Below are positions 8,042 through 17,500 of a stretch of DNA of 64,000 nucleotides, piece by piece. The notes beneath the pieces were generated by a model that worked only from the letters and a program-made list of their open reading frames with translations, searched no databases and was not told the DNA's origin. Origin of the DNA: Nostoc sp. FACHB-110 (GTDB lineage: Bacteria; Cyanobacteriota; Cyanobacteriia; Cyanobacteriales; Nostocaceae). A program made the translations under genes and the position numbers. The stretch lies in assembly GCF_014697425.1 (NCBI RefSeq), contig NZ_JACJRU010000005.1:1-64000 (forward strand), given 5' to 3'. Numbering within the stretch: position 1 is the stretch's first letter; the number at the start of each line of letters is the position of its first letter.

Positions 8042-8917
8042 ATGCTGCCTCCCTCTTTTGAACCTATATCTCAGCGTTCTCAGTTAACATTACCGCATAA
8101 TGCCAGAGTTGCAGTGTGGGTGGTGATGAACGTGGAACACTTTACCTTTGGCAAACTCGGAACAGCAATTCAACCTCATTTGAATAGTTATCCAGAAATT
8201 GCTAACTATGGTTGGCGAGATTATGGTAATCGTGTAGGAATTTGGCGATTATTAGATTTATTTGCCGAATTAGAAATACCTGTTACCGCAGCAGTTAACG
8301 GCGAGATTTGTACACTTTATCCAGAAATTATGACGGCTATGCGGCAACATAATTGGGAAATTATGGCGCATGGTATTAATAATTCCACTGGTCATAGCGG
8401 TATGGATAAAGAAAAGGAAACTAAGTTAATTCAACAAACTTTAGATTTATTAAAACAATCTACAGGTAAACTTCCTAAAGGCTGGTTAACTCCAGGATTT
8501 TCGGTTACAGAATCAACATTTGAATTACTATATCAAGCAGGTATTGTTTACACTGCTGATTGGGTAAACGATGACCAACCTTATTGGTATCCTTTACCTA
8601 ATGGTCGCTTGTTAGCAATTCCTTACACTATCGAAGCTAACGATATTAGTTTATGTTTAAGTAATCGCTTTTCTGGTGCTGATTTTGCTGGAGCAATTAT
8701 CGACCAATTTGAGCAATTATGGCACGATGGAGAATCACAAGGACGGGTAATGGCGATAGGGTTACATCCGTTTATTGTGGGACAACCGCTAAGATTGAAG
8801 TATTTAAAACAGTGTTTACTGCATATTAAAAATAAATCTGAGACTTGGTTAACTACTGGGGAAGGGATTTATGAATGGATGAGTCAAAATATTGGTGTTG
8901 TTGACAAGACTAATTAA
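8042..8917 (+). CDS. PuuE-like allantoinase (polysaccharide-deacetylase fold)
   Basis: A 291-residue deacetylase-fold protein lacking the TFDDGP motif of true NodB enzymes but carrying the blocks of the metal-independent allantoinase family PuuE: NYGWRDYGNRVGIWRLLDLF, AAVNGEIC, EIMAHGINNSTGHSGM and PKGWLTPGFSVTESTFELL. PuuE hydrolyses allantoin to allantoate. The next gene is ureidoglycolate lyase and then come xanthine dehydrogenase subunits, which strongly supports a purine-breakdown role. It is the first gene of the cluster behind the NtcA-type promoter. Related proteins are also annotated simply as polysaccharide deacetylase, so the activity is inferred from context plus motifs. Confidence 0.72.
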   Translation: MLPPSFEPISQRSQLTLPHNARVAVWVVMNVEHFTFGKLGTAIQPHLNSYPEIANYGWRDYGNRVGIWRLLDLFAELEIPVTAAVNGEICTLYPEIMTAMRQHNWEIMAHGINNSTGHSGMDKEKETKLIQQTLDLLKQSTGKLPKGWLTPGFSVTESTFELLYQAGIVYTADWVNDDQPYWYPLPNGRLLAIPYTIEANDISLCLSNRFSGADFAGAIIDQFEQLWHDGESQGRVMAIGLHPFIVGQPLRLKYLKQCLLHIKNKSETWLTTGEGIYEWMSQNIGVVDKTN

Positions 8918-8922
8918 AATAT

Positions 8923-8948
8923 CACGCAAAGGCGCAAAGGCGCAAAGA
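8923..8948. repeat. GCGCAAAG tandem repeat
   Basis: ACGCAAAGGCGCAAAGGCGCAA: three tandem GCGCAAAG-like units in the spacer between two purine genes. The same repeat family appears in spacers near 9601, 13021, 20307 and 29844, with two of those inside this cluster. Confidence 0.6.
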
Positions 8949-9010
8949 ATAACGGAGAAAATTAAGCATTAAATTATTAGGTAATCCAAAATTCAATACT
9001 ACTAAAATTT

Positions 9011-9583
9011 ATGAATGTTTCACAAACCCAAGTTTTAAAAATCCCTGTAATTGATGCTGATGCCGAAAATGTTAAACCTTACGGGCATTTATTAGGCGAT
9101 GATGTTAGTAAACCAGGGTTAGGTATTCCCTTTTATCAAGGTAGAGTATTAGAAGGGGAAAATATTGATTTTAGCTATCGGGGAACGGCAACTTTTAGAA
9201 CTGCTAAAATTATGCCGGGATATCCCCCAATTATTTGGTTAGAACGCCATCTGCACATGACGCAAATGTTTATTGGTTTGGGTCAAGCACCATTTATTAT
9301 GGTGATGTCACCCCCAAATCATGATAATGGAGAAGATTTGCCTAACTTACACCAAGTTCAAGCTTTACGATTTGCGGCTGGACATGGATTATTGTTACAT
9401 CTTGGTACTTGGCATGATTTTCCCATAGCTTGCGATCGCCCGGTAGTCATCCTCACCGCAAATTCAGATGAAGTTGTCACCGCGTTGAGTCAAATGCAAA
9501 CACCAGGCGAGATGAACCAAGGCGATGTTTACAAAATTTCATTACCAAAAAGATTGAATTGTGAATTACACTTGGATATTTAA
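9011..9583 (+). CDS. Ureidoglycolate lyase (AllA family)
   Basis: A 190-residue AllA-type cupin. It would split ureidoglycolate into glyoxylate and urea, the last carbon-freeing step of allantoin breakdown. Diagnostic stretches are PFYQGRVLEG, IIWLERHLHMTQMFIGLG, PFIMVMSPP and the HLGTWHDFPIACDRP block with cupin histidines near the middle and end. It follows the PuuE-like gene by 93 bp, including a short repeat, and precedes the dehydrogenase genes on the same strand. Urea would then feed urease, which is not in the window. Confidence 0.78.
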   Translation: MNVSQTQVLKIPVIDADAENVKPYGHLLGDDVSKPGLGIPFYQGRVLEGENIDFSYRGTATFRTAKIMPGYPPIIWLERHLHMTQMFIGLGQAPFIMVMSPPNHDNGEDLPNLHQVQALRFAAGHGLLLHLGTWHDFPIACDRPVVILTANSDEVVTALSQMQTPGEMNQGDVYKISLPKRLNCELHLDI

Positions 9584-9600
9584 TCAAACGCCAAGGAACC

Positions 9601-9640
9601 TCAGCGATACTCCGCGCTTTCCTTTGCGATACTCCGCGTT
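9601..9640. repeat. CGATACTCCGCG repeat
   Basis: Two copies of GCGATACTCCGCG separated by CTTTCCTTT in the spacer just before the FAD-subunit gene. It belongs to the family of dispersed cyanobacterial short repeats. Confidence 0.55.
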
Positions 9641-9645
9641 AAAAA

Positions 9646-10419
9646 ATGGATTTACTCAACGCTGATACTTATTTATGTCCTGAAAATATTCAAACTATCA
9701 CTAACTGGGGTGAAGGTTGGACTTGGTTAGCAGGTGGAACATGGCTATTTTCTGAACCACAACCAAATTTAAAAGTATTAGTAGATATTCAAAAATTAGG
9801 ATGGGATGAAATTGAGGTTAGAGAAAATAATTTAATTATTGGTGCAACTTGTCCATTAATTAAATTATTCCAATATCCTTATCCCGAAACATGGACAGCA
9901 ATTTCTGGTTTAAAAAGTGCCGTTACAGCCTTAGCAGCATCCTCAAAAGTAGTGAATGTGGCGACGGTGGGAGGGAATATTTGTCTGGCTTTATCGGTGG
10001 GAACATTAGCACCAGTCATGGTGGCTTTGGATGCAAGTTACGAAATTTGGAATTTGCCAGGAAATTCACGCCAAGTTGTAGCTAAGGAGTTCCAAATTGG
10101 ACATAAGAAAACGATTTTGCAACCAGGGGAAATATTACGGCGAGTGTTAATTCCCCTGGATAATTTACAATGGCAAGTTAATTATCAACGCTTTAGTATA
10201 GCGGCAACTGACCCAGCTTTAGCAATTGTTGTGACTGCGAAAAATCAGCAACAAATTAGGTGTGTCATTGCGGCAAGTGTGACAGCACCTCGACTAGTAG
10301 AATATCAAGATTTAGATAGAGAAAATTTTATTGAAGATGCCAAAGCCAGCGCAAATTATCGACGACACATCACAGAAGTTTTAATTCAGCGATCGCTATC
10401 AGCATTATGCAACAGTTAA
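9646..10419 (+). CDS. Xanthine dehydrogenase-type FAD-binding subunit
   Basis: A 257-residue FAD subunit of the molybdenum hydroxylase family (CoxM/XdhB type). The FAD pyrophosphate loop is visible at WLAGGTWLF (usually AGGT) and the second glycine motif at ATVGGNICLALSVG. The C-terminal part is the CO dehydrogenase flavoprotein C-terminal domain. It passes electrons from the Fe-S clusters of its partner to NAD+ or another acceptor. Its last 13 bases overlap the start of the next gene, so the two are translationally coupled. It is somewhat short but complete in both lobes. Confidence 0.82.
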   Translation: MDLLNADTYLCPENIQTITNWGEGWTWLAGGTWLFSEPQPNLKVLVDIQKLGWDEIEVRENNLIIGATCPLIKLFQYPYPETWTAISGLKSAVTALAASSKVVNVATVGGNICLALSVGTLAPVMVALDASYEIWNLPGNSRQVVAKEFQIGHKKTILQPGEILRRVLIPLDNLQWQVNYQRFSIAATDPALAIVVTAKNQQQIRCVIAASVTAPRLVEYQDLDRENFIEDAKASANYRRHITEVLIQRSLSALCNS

Positions 10420-13019
10420 AATTGCAAGTTAATGGGCAAATTCACACTATCACCTGTCATCCTGGAAGTAGCCTGTTAAGTTTATTACGCCAGTTGGGTT
10501 ATTTTGGTGTCCATCGTGTTTGTGATACTGGCGATTGTGGAGCTTGTACCGTCTGGGTAAATGATACACCCATCCATAGTTGCATTTATCCGGCAATGCG
10601 AATTTCTCATCAAGCAGTTACCACCATTGAAGGAATTTCCCAAAACGGTGAACTCGCACCTATACAACAAGCATTTTTAGCCGCACAAGGTTTTCAATGC
10701 GGTTTCTGTACTCCCGGCGCAATTATGAGTGCGGCGAAGTTACCCCAATTATCAGAAGTTGAATTGCGTTTGGCTTTGAAAGGAAATCTCTGTCGCTGTA
10801 GTGGATATCAAGCCATTGTCGAGAGTATCTTACTTTCTCAAAACTCCCCATTCCCCACTCCCAACTCCCAACTCCCCACTCCCCACGCCGTCGGACAAAA
10901 CATCCCCAAACAAGACGGAGAATTAATCGTTACAGGTAAAGCAGCTTACACAGCAGATATTACAATACCGGGATTACTTCATCTTAAAGTATTGCGATCG
11001 CCTCATCCCCACGCCCGGATTCGCCATATTGACACCAGCAAAGCCAAAGCACTTCCTGGTGTAGTGGCGGTGTTCACCCACGAAGATGTTAAGAGAATAG
11101 CGTACACCACTGCGGGTCACGCCGAACCAGTACCCGATCCGTTAGATCATTACTTATTAGATCATAAGGTAAGATTTGTCGGCGATCGCGTCGCGGCTGT
11201 CGTTGCCGAAACATCAAATATTGCCGCACAAGCTTGTGATTTAATTACCGTAGATTACGAAATTTTACCCCATATTACCGACCCCATCCAGGCAATGAAT
11301 CATGGGGTTATCATTCACGATGAACCAGAATCATCACAAATTCCTGATAGAAATCGCAACATTGCAGGACAAGTATTGCTCGAATTTGGTGATATAGAAC
11401 AGGGATGGGAGCAAGCAGATTTAATTATCGAAAATACCTATCATTTACCTGCTGTTCAACACGTCCACCTTGAACCCCATGTTACTATTACTTGGCTAGA
11501 AAATGATGGTACATTAGTTGTCCGTTCCAGTACCCAAGTCCCTTTTCACTGTCAAAGATTACTCGCCCAAATATTTAATTTACCACTAGAAAAGATTCGA
11601 GTTTATAAAGCCCAACTCGGTGGCGGTTTTGGTAATAAGCAAGAAATATTATCCGAAGACCTTTGTGCTTTGGCAACACTAAAAACAGGCAGACCTGTAC
11701 AATGGGAATTTACGAGAAATGAAGAATTTACCGCCACAAATAGCCGTCATGCAATGACAATTAAAATTAAAAGCGGTGTTAAACAAGATGGTGAATTAAT
11801 TGCTCAAGATATAGAAGTAATTGCCAATACTGGCGCGTATGGTAATCACGGTCAAACAGTAGTATTTTTAGCAGGTTATATTCCCCTAGGTTTGTATCGT
11901 TGTCCTCATAAAAGATATCGCGGTTTTGCAGTTTATACAAATACAATGCCTGCGGGTGCATTTCGCGGTTATGGTGCAACTCAAGGCACTTTTGCAATGG
12001 AATCTCAAATTGATGAAATTGCTCAAAAGCTAAATATTGACACTGTAGAAATTCGCTTAAAAAATCTGATTTGTCCAGGCGATGTACTGAATTTATCTAA
12101 ATCTAACGACCACTTTAACTTAATAGGTAGCTACGCCGTGAATGAATGTTGGGAAAAAGTTATTCAAGCACTTAATTACATTCCGGGTACACCTCCAAGA
12201 GTCGAAGGTACGCGTCGCCGTGGTGTCGGATTTGCCGTTTCGATGCAAGGTAGCGGTTTATGTAAAATCCATCTTGCTCAAGTTAAATTATCACACTTGC
12301 CTAATAATAAATACGAATTAAGAACAGGTTCTGTCGATGTTGGTACAGGTTCTGATACTACCTTAAGACAAATCGCCGCCGAAGTTTTAAAAGTAAAAGT
12401 TACTGATATTAATATTATTGCTGGTGACACCCAAAACACACCTTTTGATGCAGGTTCCTATGCTTCAGCCACAGTGTATATTTCGGGACAAGCAGTGAAA
12501 TTAGCTGCGGAAGAACTGCTAAAAACCGGAAAAAATAGCGTTGAAATTGCGTATAAAGCAGACGAGTCTACATTAACTTTTGCTGTGCAAGGCGTAGAAG
12601 TAGAAGTAGATACAGAAACAGGCAAAGTGCAAGTTTTAAAATGTGTGCAAGCAATTGATATTGGTAAAGCAATAAACCCCCGAATTTGCCACGGACAAGC
12701 AACAGGTGGAATAGCAATGGGAATTGGCTATGCTTTCACAGAAGAATTATTTTTTGATGTCCAAGGACGCATCCTCAACCCCACTTTGCGGGAGTATCGC
12801 ATCCCCACAGCCGCAGATATGCCACCAATGGAAATAATTTTAGTAGAAAAACCTGACCCCTACGGCCCCTTTGGTGCGAAAGGTGTAGGTGAAATTACAA
12901 CTAATTGTACAGCCCCAGCCATCGCCAATGCGATCGCCCATGCCACCGGATTAAGACTTCGCCAACTCCCCATGACACCCCCACGCATTTGGGAAAAACT
13001 AAATAACCCTCGAACTTAA
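10407..13019 (+). CDS. Fused Fe-S and molybdopterin subunits of xanthine dehydrogenase
   Basis: An 870-residue fusion of two subunits usually encoded separately in bacteria. Residues 1-140 are the [2Fe-2S] part: plant-type cluster C39, C44, C47, C59 and the second cluster C98, C101, C129, C131. A Pro/Ser/Thr-rich linker (about 146-161) is encoded by an intergenic-type repeat. From about residue 165 the molybdenum domain runs to the end, with GGGFGNKQ, AFRGYGATQGTFAMESQID and the terminal GAKGVGE, whose glutamate is the catalytic base of the family. With the FAD subunit just upstream it would oxidise hypoxanthine/xanthine to urate. Purine specificity is inferred from neighbours; the family also includes CO and aldehyde enzymes. 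Confidence 0.82.
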   Translation: MQQLKLQVNGQIHTITCHPGSSLLSLLRQLGYFGVHRVCDTGDCGACTVWVNDTPIHSCIYPAMRISHQAVTTIEGISQNGELAPIQQAFLAAQGFQCGFCTPGAIMSAAKLPQLSEVELRLALKGNLCRCSGYQAIVESILLSQNSPFPTPNSQLPTPHAVGQNIPKQDGELIVTGKAAYTADITIPGLLHLKVLRSPHPHARIRHIDTSKAKALPGVVAVFTHEDVKRIAYTTAGHAEPVPDPLDHYLLDHKVRFVGDRVAAVVAETSNIAAQACDLITVDYEILPHITDPIQAMNHGVIIHDEPESSQIPDRNRNIAGQVLLEFGDIEQGWEQADLIIENTYHLPAVQHVHLEPHVTITWLENDGTLVVRSSTQVPFHCQRLLAQIFNLPLEKIRVYKAQLGGGFGNKQEILSEDLCALATLKTGRPVQWEFTRNEEFTATNSRHAMTIKIKSGVKQDGELIAQDIEVIANTGAYGNHGQTVVFLAGYIPLGLYRCPHKRYRGFAVYTNTMPAGAFRGYGATQGTFAMESQIDEIAQKLNIDTVEIRLKNLICPGDVLNLSKSNDHFNLIGSYAVNECWEKVIQALNYIPGTPPRVEGTRRRGVGFAVSMQGSGLCKIHLAQVKLSHLPNNKYELRTGSVDVGTGSDTTLRQIAAEVLKVKVTDINIIAGDTQNTPFDAGSYASATVYISGQAVKLAAEELLKTGKNSVEIAYKADESTLTFAVQGVEVEVDTETGKVQVLKCVQAIDIGKAINPRICHGQATGGIAMGIGYAFTEELFFDVQGRILNPTLREYRIPTAADMPPMEIILVEKPDPYGPFGAKGVGEITTNCTAPAIANAIAHATGLRLRQLPMTPPRIWEKLNNPRT
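10844..10887. repeat. Short tandem repeat inside the coding sequence (domain linker)
   Basis: Units such as CCCCACTCCCAACTCCC repeat in frame and encode a linker of Pro, Thr, Ser and Asn between the Fe-S and molybdenum domains. The same repeat type is otherwise intergenic in these genomes. Confidence 0.7.
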
Positions 13020-13020
13020 C

Positions 13021-13048
13021 CTCCGCGTTCTCCGCGCCTCTGCGGTTC
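13021..13048. repeat. CTCCGCG/CTCTGCG repeat
   Basis: CTCCGCGTTCTCCGCGCCTC, followed by TGCGG, fills the short gap between the dehydrogenase and xdhC. It is a third member of the dispersed repeat family inside this cluster. Confidence 0.55.
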
Positions 13049-13053
13049 GTAAA

Positions 13054-14019
13054 ATGCTTGAATTTTACCAACAACTAGCAACAACCTTAAAACAAGGTGC
13101 AGCAGTTGTCGCCACCGTCACCAGCATCAAAGGTTCCGTACCCAGAGAAGTAGGCGCGAAAATGTTCATCACGGCTGACGGTAAAACCTATGGCACAATT
13201 GGCGGTGGTGCAGGAGAAGCCAAAGTCCATCAACAAGCTTTGCAAATCTTCCCAACAGGCGAAAAACAATTTGTGCAAATAGACTTATCTGGAACAGCCC
13301 AACGCCAAGCCGAAGGGATTTGTGGTGGCACAATGTTAGTATGGCTAGAATTATGGTCAGGTAGCGAAAGCTTAAACTTAGTCAATCAAATTATAGATAT
13401 TTTATCATCCGGGCGATCGGGCGCAATTATCACCCCATTTCATCCAGAAGAAAAACCATATTTAGAAACAGCATATACTCCCAACTGCCCACTACTCAAA
13501 AATCACGCCTTAATCGAACCTTTATTACCACCACCCACACTTTTAATTAGTGGCGCAGGACATATTGCCATTCCCCTAGCAAAGATAGCCAAAATTGCAG
13601 GTTTTCAAATTATTGTACAAGACGATCGCCCAGAATATACCACCCCAGAAAGGTTTCCTGATGCTGCATTCTTAGTCACAGAACCTATCAACTCAATTCA
13701 AGACAATATCGCCAAAATCCCTAACTTATACGTTGCTTTAGTTACCAGAGGTTATATTCAAGACTTGCCAGCTTTACGCCTGTTCTGTAACTTGCGCGTG
13801 CAATATATTGGGATGGTTGGCAGCCATCATCGCATTACCACTGTCTTTAAAATGCTGCGTCAAGAAGGAATTTCCCCAGAATTATTACATTCGATATATG
13901 CACCTATAGGTTTAGATATCGGTGCTTTAACTCCCGAAGAAATTGCCGTGAGTATTTGTGCAGAATTAATTAAAGTGCGTCGTGGTGGTACGGGTGTATC
14001 TTTATCAGAAAAAATGTAA
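13054..14019 (+). CDS. xdhC: XdhC-type molybdenum enzyme maturation factor
   Basis: A 321-residue accessory protein that binds molybdenum cofactor, promotes its sulfuration and inserts it into xanthine dehydrogenase. The N-terminal XdhC/CoxI domain has VTSIKGSVPREVGAKM, TIGGGAGE and GICGGTM. The C-terminal Rossmann domain has LLISGAGHIAIPLAKIA and YIGMVGSHHR, ending APIGLDIGALTPEEIAVSI, all standard for the family. It is the last gene of the purine cluster and lies 35 bp behind the dehydrogenase with only a repeat between. moaC, an early step of the same cofactor's synthesis, is at the far end of the window. Confidence 0.88.
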   Translation: MLEFYQQLATTLKQGAAVVATVTSIKGSVPREVGAKMFITADGKTYGTIGGGAGEAKVHQQALQIFPTGEKQFVQIDLSGTAQRQAEGICGGTMLVWLELWSGSESLNLVNQIIDILSSGRSGAIITPFHPEEKPYLETAYTPNCPLLKNHALIEPLLPPPTLLISGAGHIAIPLAKIAKIAGFQIIVQDDRPEYTTPERFPDAAFLVTEPINSIQDNIAKIPNLYVALVTRGYIQDLPALRLFCNLRVQYIGMVGSHHRITTVFKMLRQEGISPELLHSIYAPIGLDIGALTPEEIAVSICAELIKVRRGGTGVSLSEKM

Positions 14020-14029
14020 CAATAATCAA

Positions 14030-14527
14030 TCATCCTTCCACTTGCTTTAAGGCAAGTTCTGGCGCAACATTAGCATAAATTACCGACATAATTCCCGGCA
14101 AATATCTATCCATAATCATGAGGTTGGCAAAAATTAACTGCCCAATTAAATCTGGATTAATATTACAACCTTCAGCTTCAATACTATAAGTTTTATAACG
14201 CAATTCTCCATCTTGTAAATCCATTTCAAAATTACCAACAATTAAGCCAAAATTAGCTCTAGTCAAAAACTCTGTCACCGCTAGGCGTTTATTTTCTGGT
14301 ACACTCACAGGCAAAGATGAGTAAAAAATAAATTGGCGATGTTCTTCGCGTGTCTTAGCAGTACATAGCCACTCGCCGTTTTCACCTTGATAACTCATTT
14401 TGAGAATTGGTTCAGTTGCGTGCTGCGAAAATGACCAGTTATGTTGTTGTAAGAAATTAATCACAACTGCCAACAGAGAATTTGTAATAGTTGAGGTATC
14501 AATATTTGTGTTAGTTTGAGTAATCAT
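14030..14527 (-). CDS. YbjN-domain protein
   Basis: A 165-residue protein of the YbjN family, which adopts a type III secretion chaperone-like fold. The block GENGEWLCTAKTREEHRQF, then FYSSLPVSVPENKR and NFGLIVGNFEMDLQDGELRYKT, is typical. The molecular function is not established. It is convergent with xdhC (10-bp gap) and lies 19 bp downstream of the large DUF4157 gene on the same strand. A chaperone-like partner for that protein is possible but only suggested by adjacency. Confidence 0.7.
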   Translation of the reverse strand: MITQTNTNIDTSTITNSLLAVVINFLQQHNWSFSQHATEPILKMSYQGENGEWLCTAKTREEHRQFIFYSSLPVSVPENKRLAVTEFLTRANFGLIVGNFEMDLQDGELRYKTYSIEAEGCNINPDLIGQLIFANLMIMDRYLPGIMSVIYANVAPELALKQVEG

Positions 14528-14546
14528 TGTTTACACGCTCAAAAAT

Positions 14547-17500
14547 TTAGAATCCTTCATCATGTTGTGCTTCGGCTGATTCTTTCTTCATCGCTTCCAG
14601 CACCTTGTTATAATCCATTGCATGACCTTCAGAAATACCTTTTTGTTTTTTATAAACTGTCAATGCGCCATTATCCATTGCTTTCTTAAATAATCCAGAT
14701 TCTCCTCGGGCTTTGAGCATTTCATTCCATTTATCAAGCGGTAATTTCCCGCCTTCATCAATTGCATATCCTGGGAAGCGATTTTTAATTGTTTCAACTG
14801 ATGCGGCTTTATCAGGTTCACCATTGACAATATTAAAGATTGCTTCTCTCGACATTTGGGAAGTCTCAGCAGAGAATTTCACGCCTTTTTGACCGCCAGC
14901 TTTCATCATATTGTTATCGCCATAAATCGTATGCAGATACTCGCCACCTTTAGAGTAAACTTTTAGTCCTTCCTTGCAATATTTATCATGGAAGAATTTA
15001 GTTGCTGACTGCACATAGGCATTACTTAAAAAGCTATTATAAGCAACAGCATTAAATTCTTCAGCTTCCGCCTGAAAATCATGTTTTTGTCCACTAATTT
15101 GCGCTTGTTTTGCTAAGTCAGATTTATAAGGAGAACTCCCCTGAGTTTTAACTACATTGACTTGGGCTTCGTCTAATGAATAGACTTGTTTTGCTTTCCC
15201 AGCTAGACCAAAACTGACTTTATTTGTAAAGTTTTTATCCACTTTTTCTTTAGCAAAGCCACTCTTAACTAGTGCCTTCATTAAATTTTCGGCAACATCT
15301 GATTTTTTGTTTACAGAATTAATTGAACAATTGTCTGCTGCTTCATCTGGTGTGAGATGTTTCATACTATCGTGTAGAGCAGCCGCATTTCGCCACCACA
15401 TCATAAAGATAATTTCTGGCTTAATTTGTTGTATGCCCATTGCTGTATTTAGCTGCTCAAAAGAAGTAATTTCTCCCCGAACAATTTGATCGTGTAGTCC
15501 TTGGGGATTAGATTGCAAATCTTCGCTAGCAATTGAACTTACCATTGCCCAATCAGATTGGGCGCTATCAAAACTACCCAAACCTTTATCTTGTTTATTC
15601 AACCATGCGACAAACCATTGCATGATTTTGGTTTTATTAATTAAATGTCCTGCCGCAAACGAATCTTGTAAATAATGTTCACCAAAAGCATTTTGTAATA
15701 AAGCTTTATTTGTATAGTCGGCAACTTCAGCCTCTAACTGCTTTGCTGCCTCTGGCATTCCCATATCTTGAGCTTTTTCGACAAATCTTTTACCATTTAC
15801 AGCTAAGTTAGCCAGTTCTCTGGCTTTGAGATGATATTTTTCCCAACTTGTCCAACTTTCGGGTGCAAAGTGACAAGCGTTGCGTTCTAAGGCCGCAAAA
15901 TAGGCTTCACTTTCATCACCTACGCGGCTTGTAGCTGTATTAACTTGTGACTCTGTGCGGATTTCATAAGCTTTATTGACAACAGCTTGCGCTCTTGGCC
16001 CTTGAGCTTGGGTAAAATCATCATCTACTGTCAAGGTGTTATGCAGTTGTGATCTCGAGTCACCAAATAACTCTTTATAAATATTGTCTAATTCAATGTA
16101 ACTTTGTTGGCGTACTCCTTGTAGTAAAGAAAATACATTAGCTTTGGGAGTTTTAGCGATCGCTTCTGGATTACCAAACAAATCAGGTAAAGTATTAATT
16201 TCGCTATAAGTAGCAACTAATTCGCCATCCTGACAAGGAATCATCACATAAGGAACTTGCCACTTATCATCCTTACCTTTCTTGATTTTGCCTTTTTCAA
16301 CAATCTCTGTATCAGCATTTTGCGCCGCAACTCCTTTTTCTTTGACAACTTCGCCAACTTTTACTGCATTAGGATCATCTTTCCATTTCACAAGCCGATC
16401 CATTTCCTGCATTAGGGTGTGTTTGACATCTTCTTTTTTACTTTTTGCCAGTTCTAGTTGGTTAGTTAGAGCCGTCGCCTCTTTCCAGTTTTCTTCGCTA
16501 TTTTCTTTCTTTATCTGCTCAGTCAAAATCTTCAATTGTTTTTCTAATTGCGGAATCTCCCGCACCATCGGAATATTTGCTAATTGGGAAGGCTCAACTT
16601 GCCCTAATAAATAATGTTCGTAAGCCGAGTGTCTTTGAATCAGATTCGGTGCAGACTGCTGTACGGCAATTGGCTGATTGATAACTTGACGTTGCAAGCG
16701 ATCGCTAACTCGCAATGAGTCAAAATTGGTTAAAGGTTTTGTTTGCGCCAGTTCTTCTTCTTCATGGCGTTGAATTGGCTCATTAGTTCCAGATGCAGGC
16801 ATTCGCATCACTTGGGCGGCGATTTTATCTGCTTCTTGCTCATATCTGTCGCCAGGTGCGCCTATAGTCAGCTTTGTCTGAATATCTTTTTCGCCAGCGC
16901 ACATTGCACAACTACACCCTGCACCGTGTTTTGCCTCTGTCTGGCGTTGAATTTTAACGCTTGGTGTGCTGCAATTAGGACATGAACAACTCATCCCATG
17001 CCTTTGAAGAACATCTGTGAGTTTGCGGTTTAATATATTTGATGTGATAGGCAATCGCATCACCGAAATCTGTCGCTGAATTAAAGGACTCACCGGCACA
17101 CAACTAGAACATTGACATTCTGATTGACGTTGTAATTCATTACCGCCTGTTTGTTGAATGGTATGCGTCAGTTCATGGGCCAGTAACTCTTTGCCACTAT
17201 CAGAACCTGGACTATATTTGCCTTCGTTAAAATAAATATGCTGACCGTTAGTAAAAGCTTGGGCGTGTAATTCTTGGTTCATCTGCACAGATGCGCCATC
17301 GGTATGTACGCGCACGCCTGCAAAGCTATGACCAAAGCGCGGTTCCATAAAAGCGCGTACCCCTGCATCTAGGGGTTGACCACCGCTTTGATGGCTGCGA
17401 ATCCGGCTTTCTAAGTTATTCCCTGCATCGAAACTACCATTATTATTCGCTGTCTGTCTTTGGATAGCTGCATCTTCTTCTTGATGACGTTGTACATCAG

